Source: Oscillatoria nigro-viridis PCC 7112 (lineage in GTDB: Bacteria > Cyanobacteriota > Cyanobacteriia > Cyanobacteriales > Microcoleaceae). Taken from it: a stretch of DNA of 64,000 nucleotides. Each line of letters opens with the position of its first letter. Positions within the stretch are counted from its first letter, which is position 1. The stretch spans positions 1,998,501-2,062,500 of the forward strand of contig NC_019729.1 in the NCBI RefSeq assembly GCF_000317475.1, read 5' to 3'. Position numbers and translations under genes: made by a program. Below the pieces are notes generated by a model. That model was not told where the DNA came from, did no database searches, and saw only the letters and a program-made list of their open reading frames with translations. This document shows, one piece after another, positions 1 to 7,375 of this stretch.

Positions 1-2
1 CC

Positions 3-266
3 CATTTAGCGATAGGGGTTGCTGTTGGTGTTGCTGTAAGAATTTTGGCAAGTTCGATACCATTTGTCGGCCCGTTATTAGAACCTTTGGCAACAGCGCT
101 GGGTATCCCAATTGGTGCAATAGCCGGCCACCGACTCGATCGAGGCAAAGAGGTGTCTGATGGAATTATTGGAATTGTTCAAGAGATTATTGAGATTGCC
201 AAAGATTTTTTTCAATTACTGATAGACGTTTTCAATACAATTTTCCGCAACGTCATCACTGCTTAA
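3..266 (+). CDS. Small hydrophobic Gly-rich protein, 5' end outside window
   Basis: The reading frame is open from base 3 through the left window edge, so the true start is probably upstream; the TTG at 45 is only the first start-like codon inside the window. The visible 87 residues are a Gly/Val/Ala/Pro-rich hydrophobic stretch followed by an Ile/Phe-rich amphipathic helix (residues about 55-85 of the visible part). It ends 33 bases before the next gene, which also has a Gly/Ala-rich hydrophobic core, so the two may be co-transcribed and related in role. I recognise no family. A small membrane-associated or bacteriocin-like protein is possible, but this is speculation. Confidence 0.5.
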   Translation, partial: HLAIGVAVGVAVRILASSIPFVGPLLEPLATALGIPIGAIAGHRLDRGKEVSDGIIGIVQEIIEIAKDFFQLLIDVFNTIFRNVITA

Positions 267-299
267 CTGCCCAAATTAGCAAAAAGATTGAGGTTTAAT

Positions 300-824
300 A
301 TGTCGGCCAATAAAACGCCAACCAAAGAGCAAATTCTGAAGGCAATTGAGCAACTGGAAAAAAACCCACACGATAAATTAGGGATTTTAGCAGATATTGG
401 CATTGGTGTAGTGGGGGCTGCCGGTGCTGGTGCGGCGGTGGCAGCTTTCGGTGGTGTACCAGTTCTATTTGGGTTAATAACCGTTGCACCTCCCGTAGGA
501 TTAGTTGTTGGCGGTGCACTTTTAGGTGCTGCTGCTCTTGTAGGGGTAAAACGAATATTTGATGGCAATTTTGACGATGGAAAAAAAGCAGAAATGCTTG
601 AAAACTTAAAACAACAGGCAAGAGATATTAAAGCCAAAGAAACAGCCTCTAAGCTGGAAGACAGCGATAAAAATAAATTTATTGTTTCCTTGAAAGAACC
701 CGTCAGGCTCAATTTAATTAGCCCGAAAGACGCTCAGGATTTAATTAGCGCCGTAGAAAGCGGTCAAATTGCAATCAAAGAGGCGATTAAAATGGTTGAA
801 GATGTTAAAGCTGCTAAACCATAA
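300..824 (+). CDS. Hypothetical protein with glycine/alanine-rich hydrophobic segment
   Basis: The protein has 174 residues. I chose the ATG at 300 because GAGG lies 6 bases upstream; a TTG at 288 would add four residues. A lysine-rich N-terminus (about 1-22) is followed by a long Gly/Ala/Val hydrophobic stretch (about 25-80) that looks like one or two glycine-zipper membrane hairpins. The rest is a charged, helical C-terminal half rich in Lys, Glu and Asp. It follows the previous small hydrophobic gene by 33 bases in the same direction. I do not recognise the family. A membrane-inserting helper or effector is conceivable, but nothing in the sequence fixes a function. Confidence 0.6.
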   Translation: MSANKTPTKEQILKAIEQLEKNPHDKLGILADIGIGVVGAAGAGAAVAAFGGVPVLFGLITVAPPVGLVVGGALLGAAALVGVKRIFDGNFDDGKKAEMLENLKQQARDIKAKETASKLEDSDKNKFIVSLKEPVRLNLISPKDAQDLISAVESGQIAIKEAIKMVEDVKAAKP

Positions 825-868
825 CTGCCTTTTGACTGCGTAACCTGCGAATGCTAAGTTGTAAGTCT

Positions 869-901
869 GCGATCGCCCTTACTTAAACCAAGTGCGATCG
901 C
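869..901. terminator. Hairpin between convergent genes, built on two HIP1 octamers
   Basis: GCGATCGC-C-CTT pairs with AAG-T-GCGATCGC around a short A/T loop, followed by a weak T-rich stretch (TCTTTAT). It lies between two converging transcription units and could end both. The stem is made largely of HIP1 octamers, which are self-complementary and common genome-wide, so chance pairing is a real alternative. Confidence 0.35.
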
Positions 902-926
902 TCTTTATAAGAGACTACTGATACTC

Positions 927-1316
927 TCATTCTTGCCATTCTCTATCTTCCTGGTAATGCTGCAACATTCCCTCAGCTTGTTTTGCTAGAATGATTCGCC
1001 TCTCTTCAAGCGGCAATTGCATAAATTCTCGGCGACTGGGATAGTCGGCTAGTGTTGGTATTTCTAAATCTATATCAATATCTAATGGCTGTGCTTTTCC
1101 TGCGAAAATTTCCTGTTTGGCGCGCTGTGCAGCCACAATCAGCGATTGTTGTGTGTTCTCACAAGATAAATTTCACTCCTCTTCATCCCTTAATTATTCA
1201 AGATATTCTCGCAAATGTTCAACCACTTTGTCTTGAAGAGTTTCTGGCAAAGATTCCATGATTTTGACCAAAGTTGCGATCCTCTTCGAGGGCTTCGCTA
1301 ACGCACTTGATGACAT
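927..1316 (-). pseudogene. Decayed AbrB-type/HYQxDxEW antitoxin-like gene
   Basis: Bases 1316 to 1194 read as 40 residues that nearly match the first 40 residues of the intact antitoxin-like gene at 2095-2616 (shared start MSS-ALAKPSKRIATLV and SLPETLQD). The frame then hits a stop. A second fragment, GTG at 1136 to 927 (69 residues), carries AAQRAKQEI and a terminal HYQEDREW, which I associate with the C-terminal parts of cyanobacterial antitoxin-like proteins. Together they look like one antitoxin gene that lost its middle and its frame, or a fusion of two antitoxin types. The 69-residue piece could still be translated from the GTG but has no clear ribosome site. Confidence 0.55.
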
Positions 1317-1333
1317 AACTTTATCCTCCATAT

Positions 1334-1672
1334 TTAATTTACAGCAAATCCCGTGTACTGCCGAATATTGGGAGAACGAAATCCCAAAACAATCTGTTCT
1401 TTGGGGATTCCCCCCGCTACTAACTCATTGGCAATTCCCTCTTCAGTTCCATCTCTTTGAATCCAAATTTTCCCCTCAATAATATCAACATGAACTAAAC
1501 ATCCGTGAACCCTGATATCGTTTTCACGCCCCAATATCATTAGCAAATAACGGTCGGAATCGCTATCAAAAACCGTTTGAATCTGAATATCTCCATAAGC
1601 ATAAGGTATTTGAGCATATTCAGTCAGAATCTTTTTGATAATGCAACGATAATTTTCTAAGAAGGTTCCCAT
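1334..1672 (-). CDS. xisI: XisI-family protein (fdxN element excision controlling factor family)
   Basis: A protein of 112 residues, the normal XisI length. It has the family pattern: an N-terminal helix ending in ILTEYAQ, the segment DSDRYLLMILGRENDIRVHG, then HVDIIEGKIWIQRDGTEEG and a C-terminal FRSPNIRQYTGFAV. XisI was first described with XisF and XisH as a factor needed for excision of the fdxN element in heterocyst-forming Anabaena. Homologues are widespread in filamentous cyanobacteria without that element, usually as xisH-xisI pairs of unknown function. The gene overlaps xisH by 16 bases, so the two are very likely translated from one message. Confidence 0.92.
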   Translation of the reverse strand: MGTFLENYRCIIKKILTEYAQIPYAYGDIQIQTVFDSDSDRYLLMILGRENDIRVHGCLVHVDIIEGKIWIQRDGTEEGIANELVAGGIPKEQIVLGFRSPNIRQYTGFAVN

Positions 1673-2076
1673 TGTACTATCTCCTCATTTTGTTCGGCAA
1701 AAACGATTAAACATACTTGATAATCGGCTCTAATAATTTGACCAAGCGGTTCAGACAATAATTCGCTAAAAACTGATTGTGTAATAGCTAGATAGAGCTT
1801 TCTATCTGGTTCAGTTCTAGCGATTACAGAACGGTAAACTAAGTATTGACCCAGGGCATTCTCCAGGTCATTCATGTCTGATGCGCCCACAAAACTTTTG
1901 ACTTCTACAGCTATTTTTTGTCCAGCCTTCTCAGCACTTAAAATCCGCTCTGCGCCCAAATCGACGTACATATCTTTAATTCCCCATTTTAATCTCAAGG
2001 GATCGTGGGTAATTCTCCATCCGTCTTTGATGAGGGCATTTTTGACAACATTGTGATATAGGTCTTTGGCTGGCAT
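1657..2076 (-). CDS. xisH: XisH-family protein with PD-(D/E)xK nuclease-like core
   Basis: The protein has 139 residues from ATG 2076; a TTG at 2091 would add five residues. Family features are the N-terminal AKDLYHNVVKNALIKDGW, the core YVDLGAERIL, then IAVEVKSFVG and DLENALGQYLVYR. The Asp of VDLGAE and the Glu-x-Lys of VEVKS match a PD-(D/E)xK nuclease-type active site, although nuclease activity has not been shown for XisH to my knowledge. It lies between the AbrB-like antitoxin gene (stop at 2095) and xisI, in a tightly packed three-gene operon. The upstream partner makes a toxin-antitoxin-like role for xisHI worth considering. Confidence 0.92.
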   Translation of the reverse strand: MPAKDLYHNVVKNALIKDGWRITHDPLRLKWGIKDMYVDLGAERILSAEKAGQKIAVEVKSFVGASDMNDLENALGQYLVYRSVIARTEPDRKLYLAITQSVFSELLSEPLGQIIRADYQVCLIVFAEQNEEIVQWEPS

Positions 2077-2094
2077 ATTGGAAGAAGTCAATTT

Positions 2095-2616
2095 TTAATC
2101 AATACGATTATATCCTAGTTGCGACTCTCTTTCCAAACGTTTCTCGCGACGTACTTCCCTGACAAGTTCGCAAATTTCCTCCATTGTCATCGGATTAGGA
2201 TCGGGTGGTAAAGACTCTCTATGCCGTCGCAGTTCCTCCCAGTCGAAACCTTTATCGCGACGTACTTCCCTGACAAGTTCGCAAATTTCTTTCATTGTTA
2301 ACTCATCAGGATCTGGACTCGCTGCTTCTACTCGCCGTTCCCATTCCTTCCAGTGGAAACCTGCTACCTTCTCAAAAACAATACTATCTCCTGTCACTGT
2401 AACTGCATATCTATCCCCAGGCTTCAGTTGAGCCTCAATCTCAGCGGGAATTTCTAACTTACCGTCCGGGTTGACAGGAACAGTAATATTTGATTTCAGA
2501 ATGTATTCTCGCAGGTGTTCAACAACTCTATCTTGCAGAGTTTCCGGCAGAGATTCCATAATTTCGACCAAAGTGGCGATCCTCTTCGAGGGCTTCGCTA
2601 ACGCCCTTGATGACAT
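2095..2616 (-). CDS. AbrB-type DNA-binding, antitoxin-like protein with internal repeat
   Basis: The protein has 173 residues; ATG 2616 follows a strong AGGAGG. Residues about 1-43 form the helical segment shared with the decayed copy at 1194-1316. Residues about 44-85 look like a SpoVT/AbrB swapped-hairpin domain (VPVNPDGKLEIPAEIEAQL then GDRYAVTVTGDSIVFEKV). The C-terminal half holds two copies of a roughly 30-residue unit with EICELVREVRR (about 105-125 and 145-165), a pattern I associate with cyanobacterial antitoxin-like proteins. The stop is 18 bases before the xisH ATG, so it is the first gene of an operon with xisH and xisI. Inference: a DNA-binding autoregulator of that operon. Confidence 0.75.
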   Translation of the reverse strand: MSSRALAKPSKRIATLVEIMESLPETLQDRVVEHLREYILKSNITVPVNPDGKLEIPAEIEAQLKPGDRYAVTVTGDSIVFEKVAGFHWKEWERRVEAASPDPDELTMKEICELVREVRRDKGFDWEELRRHRESLPPDPNPMTMEEICELVREVRREKRLERESQLGYNRID

Positions 2617-2768
2617 AGCTTTATCCTCCTAGTAAATCAAGTTTTTATTTAGCATATTTGATGAGCTTATTCTCAATTTTAGAGCGATCGCCCGCCCAAC
2701 ACCACCAATACCTCCAGACTTGCTACTGTAAAGAGAGTTAGATTTAATCAAAATCAGCGCAAGCAATT

Positions 2769-3659
2769 ATGAGCGGTACTGTTACATCCCCCAACAACCT
2801 CAACCAGCAGCGGCCACTCTCCACGGCATCCGCTGACACTTCCAGTTCCCTGCTGGGCGACTTCATCCAAGAAACACTCGCCTTAACCAAGCGCCTGTTT
2901 ATTCAATTGCAGCGCCGCCCCTCGACGCTAGTTGCAGGCATTATTCAGCCCCTGATGTGGTTGGTTTTGTTCGGAGCTCTGTTTGAAAATGCTCCCTCCG
3001 GCTTGTTCGGCGAAAGCCAGAATTACGGACAATTTCTCGGTGCCGGCGTGATCGTTTTTACAGCCTTTGCCGGGGCGCTGAATGCCGGTTTGCCGATTAT
3101 GTTCGATCGCGAGTTCGGATTTCTCAACCGTCTGTTAGTCGCGCCGCTGGCTTCGAGATTTTCGATCGTCCTCGCTTCGGCTATTTTCATCGTCACCCTG
3201 AGTTTGATCCAAACCGGCGCAATCGTTACGGCGGGAGCGTTTTTGGGCGCGGGATTGCCTGGAATTGCCGGACTGGGGGCGATCGCCCTAATTGTCCTGC
3301 TGTTAGTTTTGGGCGTCACCGGCTTGAGTCTGGGTTTAGCCTTCGCCCTTCCCGGCCACGTAGAATTAATAGCGGTAATTTTTGTTACTAACTTGCCGCT
3401 GTTATTTGCCAGCACAGCCCTCGCGCCGCTGTCGTTTATGCCAGAGTGGCTGCAAGTTGTGGTGACTCTCAATCCTCTGAGTTACGCGATCGAACCCATC
3501 CGCTACCTGTACCTGCACAGCGATTGGTCCCTAGCCAGTGTCGTGATGCACGCTCCTTGGGGTAATGTTACCTTTGGAGGAGCCCTATTAGTGCTGCTGG
3601 CGTTTGATTTGGTGGCGCTGCTGAGCATTCAACCGCTGCTGAGACGCAGGTTTGCGTGA
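2769..3659 (+). CDS. ABC-2 type transporter permease
   Basis: The protein has 296 residues: a cytoplasmic N-terminal tail of about 30 residues and six hydrophobic segments typical of ABC-2 exporters of the daunorubicin-resistance/O-antigen class. Diagnostic parts are QRRPSTLVAGIIQPLMWLVL near residue 55, MFDREFGFLNRLLVAP near 115 (the coupling-helix loop contacting the ATPase), and the late SFMPEWLQVVVTLNPLSY followed by EPIRYLYL near 240. It should work as a dimer with a separate ATP-binding subunit, which is not in this window. No neighbour points to a substrate. Confidence 0.88.
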   Translation: MSGTVTSPNNLNQQRPLSTASADTSSSLLGDFIQETLALTKRLFIQLQRRPSTLVAGIIQPLMWLVLFGALFENAPSGLFGESQNYGQFLGAGVIVFTAFAGALNAGLPIMFDREFGFLNRLLVAPLASRFSIVLASAIFIVTLSLIQTGAIVTAGAFLGAGLPGIAGLGAIALIVLLLVLGVTGLSLGLAFALPGHVELIAVIFVTNLPLLFASTALAPLSFMPEWLQVVVTLNPLSYAIEPIRYLYLHSDWSLASVVMHAPWGNVTFGGALLVLLAFDLVALLSIQPLLRRRFA

Positions 3660-3702
3660 GGAAGGGCGGGGCGATCGTTTCACCTGCACCGTCAATTCTA
3701 GG

Positions 3703-4175
3703 ATGCCTTTCGTCGTGTCAACTTAAGGTAAAACCGATAGTCCGTCAGGGGTTGAAACAAGAGCCTCAAAGCGAAAGTCCTCTTGCATAGGACTAATGAC
3801 TTATTCAGTCCTCTTTGAGAGGACTTTAGCTATCAGACAGGGAATTCATTCCCTGGCGGACTGCTGGGTAAGCGGTTCCTCGTGTCAACTTAAGGTAAAA
3901 CCCATAGTCCGTCAGCGGTTGAAACAACAGCCTCAAAGCCAAAGTCCTCTGAAAGAGGACTAATGACTTCTTCAGTCCTCTTTGAGAGGACTTTAGCTAT
4001 GAGACAGAGAATTCATTCCCTGGCGGACTGCCGGGTCAGCGAGAGGACTAATGAGTTCTTCAGTCCTCTTTGAGAGGACTTTAGCTATGAGACAGGGAAT
4101 TCATTCCCTGGCGGAATGCCGGGCCAGCGGGAGGACTGGCGGACTAAAAGCTTAAGTTGACACGACGAAAGGCAT
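3703..4175. mobile_element. 473-bp element with perfect 25-bp terminal inverted repeats
   Basis: Bases 3703-3727 and 4151-4175 are exact reverse complements over 25 bases (outer end ATGCCTTTCG, inner end CAACTTAAG). A further direct copy of the inner part (CGTGTCAACTTAAGGTAAAAC) begins near 3882. The interior holds three imperfect copies of a module with AAAGTCCTCT...AGAGGACTTTAGCTAT and GACAGGGAATTCATTCCCTG, which forms strong hairpins. There is no open reading frame of note and no convincing target duplication at the edges. It looks like a non-autonomous (MITE-like) element or a palindromic repeat that has grown by internal duplication. Related modules recur at about 55561-55696 and 60832-61022. 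Confidence 0.7.
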
Positions 4176-4274
4176 TGCTCTGTGCTTAACCCCAGCGAAG
4201 TAATATAATATTTAGTCGCAAGTCAGAATATTGTTTAGATAGAATTGTTTTTTTGAAAGTTCAACTAATAAATT

Positions 4275-4658
4275 ATGAACACCAAAGCTTCTAAATCGGA
4301 CAAATTGATGATGGGGATTGCTGCCAGCGCGATCGCATCCTGTGCTCTGTTCTCGCCTCAAGCCAGCTTCGCTCAAGCCAGCGGTTTAAATAACGCCCAA
4401 CCGCTGCAAGACTTTCAAACTCAAGACAATACCGACCCATTTTCCGGCCGCAGCAGCGGCAGCGCAATATTTGATTTAATTCACAGATCCCAATTGGGAG
4501 GCGGCCGCAGCATGGAAGAATTTAACAGCGAACAGCGCCAAAATTTGAACGATGCTGCTGCAGAATATCGGAACAAACAGCGCCTACTACTGGAAAAGCA
4601 AGCTGTACCTTCTGAAGGGGCGATCGCACCTACAGAAATTACCGCCCCTGTCCCTTAA
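4275..4658 (+). CDS. Small secreted or periplasmic protein
   Basis: The protein has 127 residues. A clear signal peptide covers about residues 1-35: a lysine-rich start, hydrophobic MMGIAASAIASCALF, and an ASFAQA cleavage site. The mature part is polar and rich in Gln, Asn and Ser, with a helical centre (EEFNSEQRQNLNDAAAEYR) and a proline-ending tail. I know similar short exported proteins of unknown function from filamentous cyanobacteria but cannot name a family. It stands alone, after the inverted-repeat element and before a duplicated palindromic repeat. Confidence 0.7.
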   Translation: MNTKASKSDKLMMGIAASAIASCALFSPQASFAQASGLNNAQPLQDFQTQDNTDPFSGRSSGSAIFDLIHRSQLGGGRSMEEFNSEQRQNLNDAAAEYRNKQRLLLEKQAVPSEGAIAPTEITAPVP

Positions 4659-4660
4659 AT

Positions 4661-4792
4661 TGCTTTCTTAGTCCGCTTGGAGTGGACTTCGTTTGTCTAG
4701 CAGCGGTTTCAACCGCCGAGTTTTAATCTTGATTTCTTAGTCCGCGAAGGCGGACTTTGTTTGTGTAGGAGCGGTTTCAACCGCCGAACGAT
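4661..4792. repeat. Two-copy tandem palindromic repeat (period about 69 bp)
   Basis: The unit TTCTTAGTCCGC...GCGGTTTCAACCGCCGA occurs at about 4665 and again at about 4734. Each unit contains two short hairpins (AGTCCGC/GCGGACT-like and GCGGTTTCAACCGC). The repeats fill the space between two converging genes and may act as a terminator. Similar AGTCC-based palindromes recur elsewhere in the window. Confidence 0.6.
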
Positions 4793-4813
4793 CTAAACTA
4801 AACACTATCGCCC

Positions 4814-6172
4814 TTAATCCCGTTCCAACCACGCCCGCATTTTACCCGGATTAAGCAAACCGTAAGGATCGACCAACTCTTTAAACTGCAACTGTTCCAC
4901 ATTAATACTTTTCATCCCTCCATCTTCCAATATATAAGTATGAGGATTAGCAATCAGTGCGCCTTGCTCTTCGTGATAGCGAATAATTTCATTGAGCCGT
5001 GATTCCGTAGTGTAGCGAACTATTTGCAAAGCCGCGGCGATCGCCCTGCCATTCATCCGCAAAAACTCCAAGTGCATTATCACCTCATCCCCATAATAAT
5101 TGTACAGTTCCTCAATTAACTTCAAACCTTTATCTGGGGGAAAAAGCGTCTGCAAATAAGTCAGAGACGGGTCAGCGCTGCGAGCGTGCAGAGTTGTATG
5201 ATTCCAAGTAAATTCAGCAATTGCTGCACCTTTGCTCGCTGCTGCCGCGTTTTTTTGATAGCAAATTGTGCCGCCATATTCGCGCACCAAATCTTGCAGC
5301 GGTTCCAGACAAGATTCAGCTACCATTAACAAAGCACAGTGCTTACCTTCAGGAATTGCATCGCGGAAAGCCGCAAAATAAGCAGGAATCGGCCAAGCAC
5401 AAACACAAATTAGTTTTTTGATAATTCCATCAGCATCCCCCAAAGCTTGACCGAAGTTTGCCGATCTCATAAAATCGTCAAAAGCGACGATGATTTCCGC
5501 CCAAGCATAAGCAGGGGCGAGAGGAATTTCTAACTCAGTAATAATCCCATTTGTGCCGTAAGCGTGATTGACTTTCTGCACTTCATCGCCGCGCAATTCG
5601 ATGACGCGGGGCTCGTCTTCCATTGTAACGACTCGAACGGCATGAAGATTTCCGCGATCGCGCAATTGCCCGTAAGTTATCGAACCAATTCCCCCGCTAC
5701 CGCCGCCGATAAATCCCCCAATCGTTGCGGTGCGATAAGTTGAGGGAAGCATCCGCAATTCCCAACCAGTTTCTCGCGCTTGTTTGTCGAAAACCGACAT
5801 TTTCACCCCCGGTTCTACGCAAGCTAAACCCGGTTTTATCCAGCGGATACTGTTCATTTTGCTGGTATCTAAAATGACGCCGCCCTTGAGGGGAATGCAC
5901 TGCCCGTAATTGCCAGTTCCTGCACCTCTGACAGTTAGCGGAATTTGGGATTTGACGCAGGCTGCAGCAATCCGCAAAACTTCGGCTTCGCTGGCGGGAC
6001 GAACTACTAAATCTCCTGTTTTATCACTTAAGAGAGGTTGCAAAACAGGACTGAAGTGATAATAGTCTTGAGATAGCTTGACAACTTGCGCGCGATCGCT
6101 AATTATTTCAATTCCCGAAAGTTCCGAATAAAAAGCATCCCAGTCAATACTTTGAATCGCAGTTGCAGTCAT
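4814..6172 (-). CDS. FAD-binding oxidoreductase (FAD_binding_4, glycolate-oxidase-like)
   Basis: The protein has 452 residues; ATG 6172 follows GGAGG. The N-terminal FAD domain of the p-cresol methylhydroxylase/vanillyl-alcohol oxidase fold shows VVRPASEAEVLRIAAACV near residue 58, then PLTVRGAGTGNYGQ near 80, and the glycine-rich GGFIGGGSGGIGSITYGQLRD near 150. A C-terminal YGLLNPGKMRAW closes the FAD-linked oxidase pattern. Such enzymes oxidise hydroxy acids, sugars or aldehydes; the substrate cannot be read from sequence. The order DSRxxG-like glycine motif, then NPGKM, resembles GlcD, but no glcE/glcF partners are near. It is probably soluble. Confidence 0.85.
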   Translation of the reverse strand: MTATAIQSIDWDAFYSELSGIEIISDRAQVVKLSQDYYHFSPVLQPLLSDKTGDLVVRPASEAEVLRIAAACVKSQIPLTVRGAGTGNYGQCIPLKGGVILDTSKMNSIRWIKPGLACVEPGVKMSVFDKQARETGWELRMLPSTYRTATIGGFIGGGSGGIGSITYGQLRDRGNLHAVRVVTMEDEPRVIELRGDEVQKVNHAYGTNGIITELEIPLAPAYAWAEIIVAFDDFMRSANFGQALGDADGIIKKLICVCAWPIPAYFAAFRDAIPEGKHCALLMVAESCLEPLQDLVREYGGTICYQKNAAAASKGAAIAEFTWNHTTLHARSADPSLTYLQTLFPPDKGLKLIEELYNYYGDEVIMHLEFLRMNGRAIAAALQIVRYTTESRLNEIIRYHEEQGALIANPHTYILEDGGMKSINVEQLQFKELVDPYGLLNPGKMRAWLERD

Positions 6173-6319
6173 TTTGTTTCCTCCATGCTGGCAGTATTAT
6201 ATATTTGATCGAGCAGAACTTAGTAACCTAAAATACTAACTGCAATCTTTATTTAAGTAGTAAGGTGCGCGGCCCGGCGCACCCTACATATAGAAGTTCT
6301 GCCTCCAAGACTGCTTTTT

Positions 6320-7078
6320 TCAATTAACAAATCCCCCAAACACCGCCATACCGTAGTATTTCCAAGGCACTGCAACAGTCTCAAATCTAGCTTTTACCAG
6401 CATTTCCAACTGTGCCGAAAGTGTAGCTAGGCGATCGGGATTAGAATATCCGCAAGAGACACTCGTCCCCACATTTGCCCGAATTTGTGCTAACGTTTCC
6501 CCCTGATTTAGCGACCAATCTTCTCGCGCCGCTTGATAAATATCTTTCATTGCTGCTGATTCTGCTAAAAGAGGATCGGCATTCCAAAAACAGCCACCAG
6601 CATTTAAACTTTCGCGAATCCGTTGAAACAATTTTAACTTCATCTCGTCCTCAAGATGGTGAATTGCCAGAGAGGAAATGCAAGCATTGAATTTATCGCC
6701 CAAGCCTGATAAATTTGGATTGTTCGCCCATTCTCCAAAATCCATTTCTATTCCAGTCCACCGGGCTGCGTATCCTGCCGACTCTATTTTGGCGCGGGCA
6801 AAATCAAGCATTCGCGGCGAGTAATCGACAGCCACTATTTCCGCAGACGGGTAGCGTTGGAGAACTTTTACAGTGAGTTCCCCCGTACCGCAGCCGAGTT
6901 CTAAAATGCGGTAGTTTGTGTTAGCAATGCAGCCTGCTAATACATCCAACATTTCGTCATATTTAGGTAAAAGTCGCCGAATGCCGGTATCAAAATCAGC
7001 AGTATTGACGAAAACTTCTCCCGGATAAATTTCATTGCGCGCCGGTGAGGCAGTAGAGTCAGGATTCACGATCGCCAA
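6320..7078 (-). CDS. Class I SAM-dependent methyltransferase
   Basis: The protein has about 252 residues. Motif I ILELGCGTGELTVKVL is at about 57-72, the acidic end of beta-2 (EIVAVDYSPRMLDFA) at about 80-95, and motif IV region NACISSLAIHHLEDE at about 130. These define the Rossmann methyltransferase fold. The substrate is unknown; the pattern is common to ubiquinone/tetrapyrrole-type and small-molecule methyltransferases. No ATG fits: the frame starts at TTG 7078 or GTG 7069, and neither has a convincing ribosome site. It is transcribed away from the adenylate cyclase gene. Confidence 0.82.
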   Translation of the reverse strand: MAIVNPDSTASPARNEIYPGEVFVNTADFDTGIRRLLPKYDEMLDVLAGCIANTNYRILELGCGTGELTVKVLQRYPSAEIVAVDYSPRMLDFARAKIESAGYAARWTGIEMDFGEWANNPNLSGLGDKFNACISSLAIHHLEDEMKLKLFQRIRESLNAGGCFWNADPLLAESAAMKDIYQAAREDWSLNQGETLAQIRANVGTSVSCGYSNPDRLATLSAQLEMLVKARFETVAVPWKYYGMAVFGGFVN

Positions 7079-7375
7079 CCATAGACTACAATTGCTATCC
7101 TAACCGAGATAGAACAAAAAGTGCGTGAAGTAGGGACAGAGCACGGCGCCGTATCCTTACTCGATCATCTGTACTTCACTCAACAGAAAACCACTCTAAA
7201 GTTATGCGTATTCTTACGGATAAGCGAAACACTCGCGGTAAACAATAATTAACCCTCGGTTGCACTCAGAGAGTCTTGCTTTACCCCAGACGCCAGCAAA
7301 ACAGTCTGAAAAAGCAGTGTTATGTTAGTAGTGCATAAATTCCCATCAAGATTAAACCTCACACTTGAGGATACC

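Noticed and set aside
263..712. 149-residue minus-strand frame over the second gene
   Set aside because: It is antisense to the better supported gene at 300-824, which has a ribosome site.
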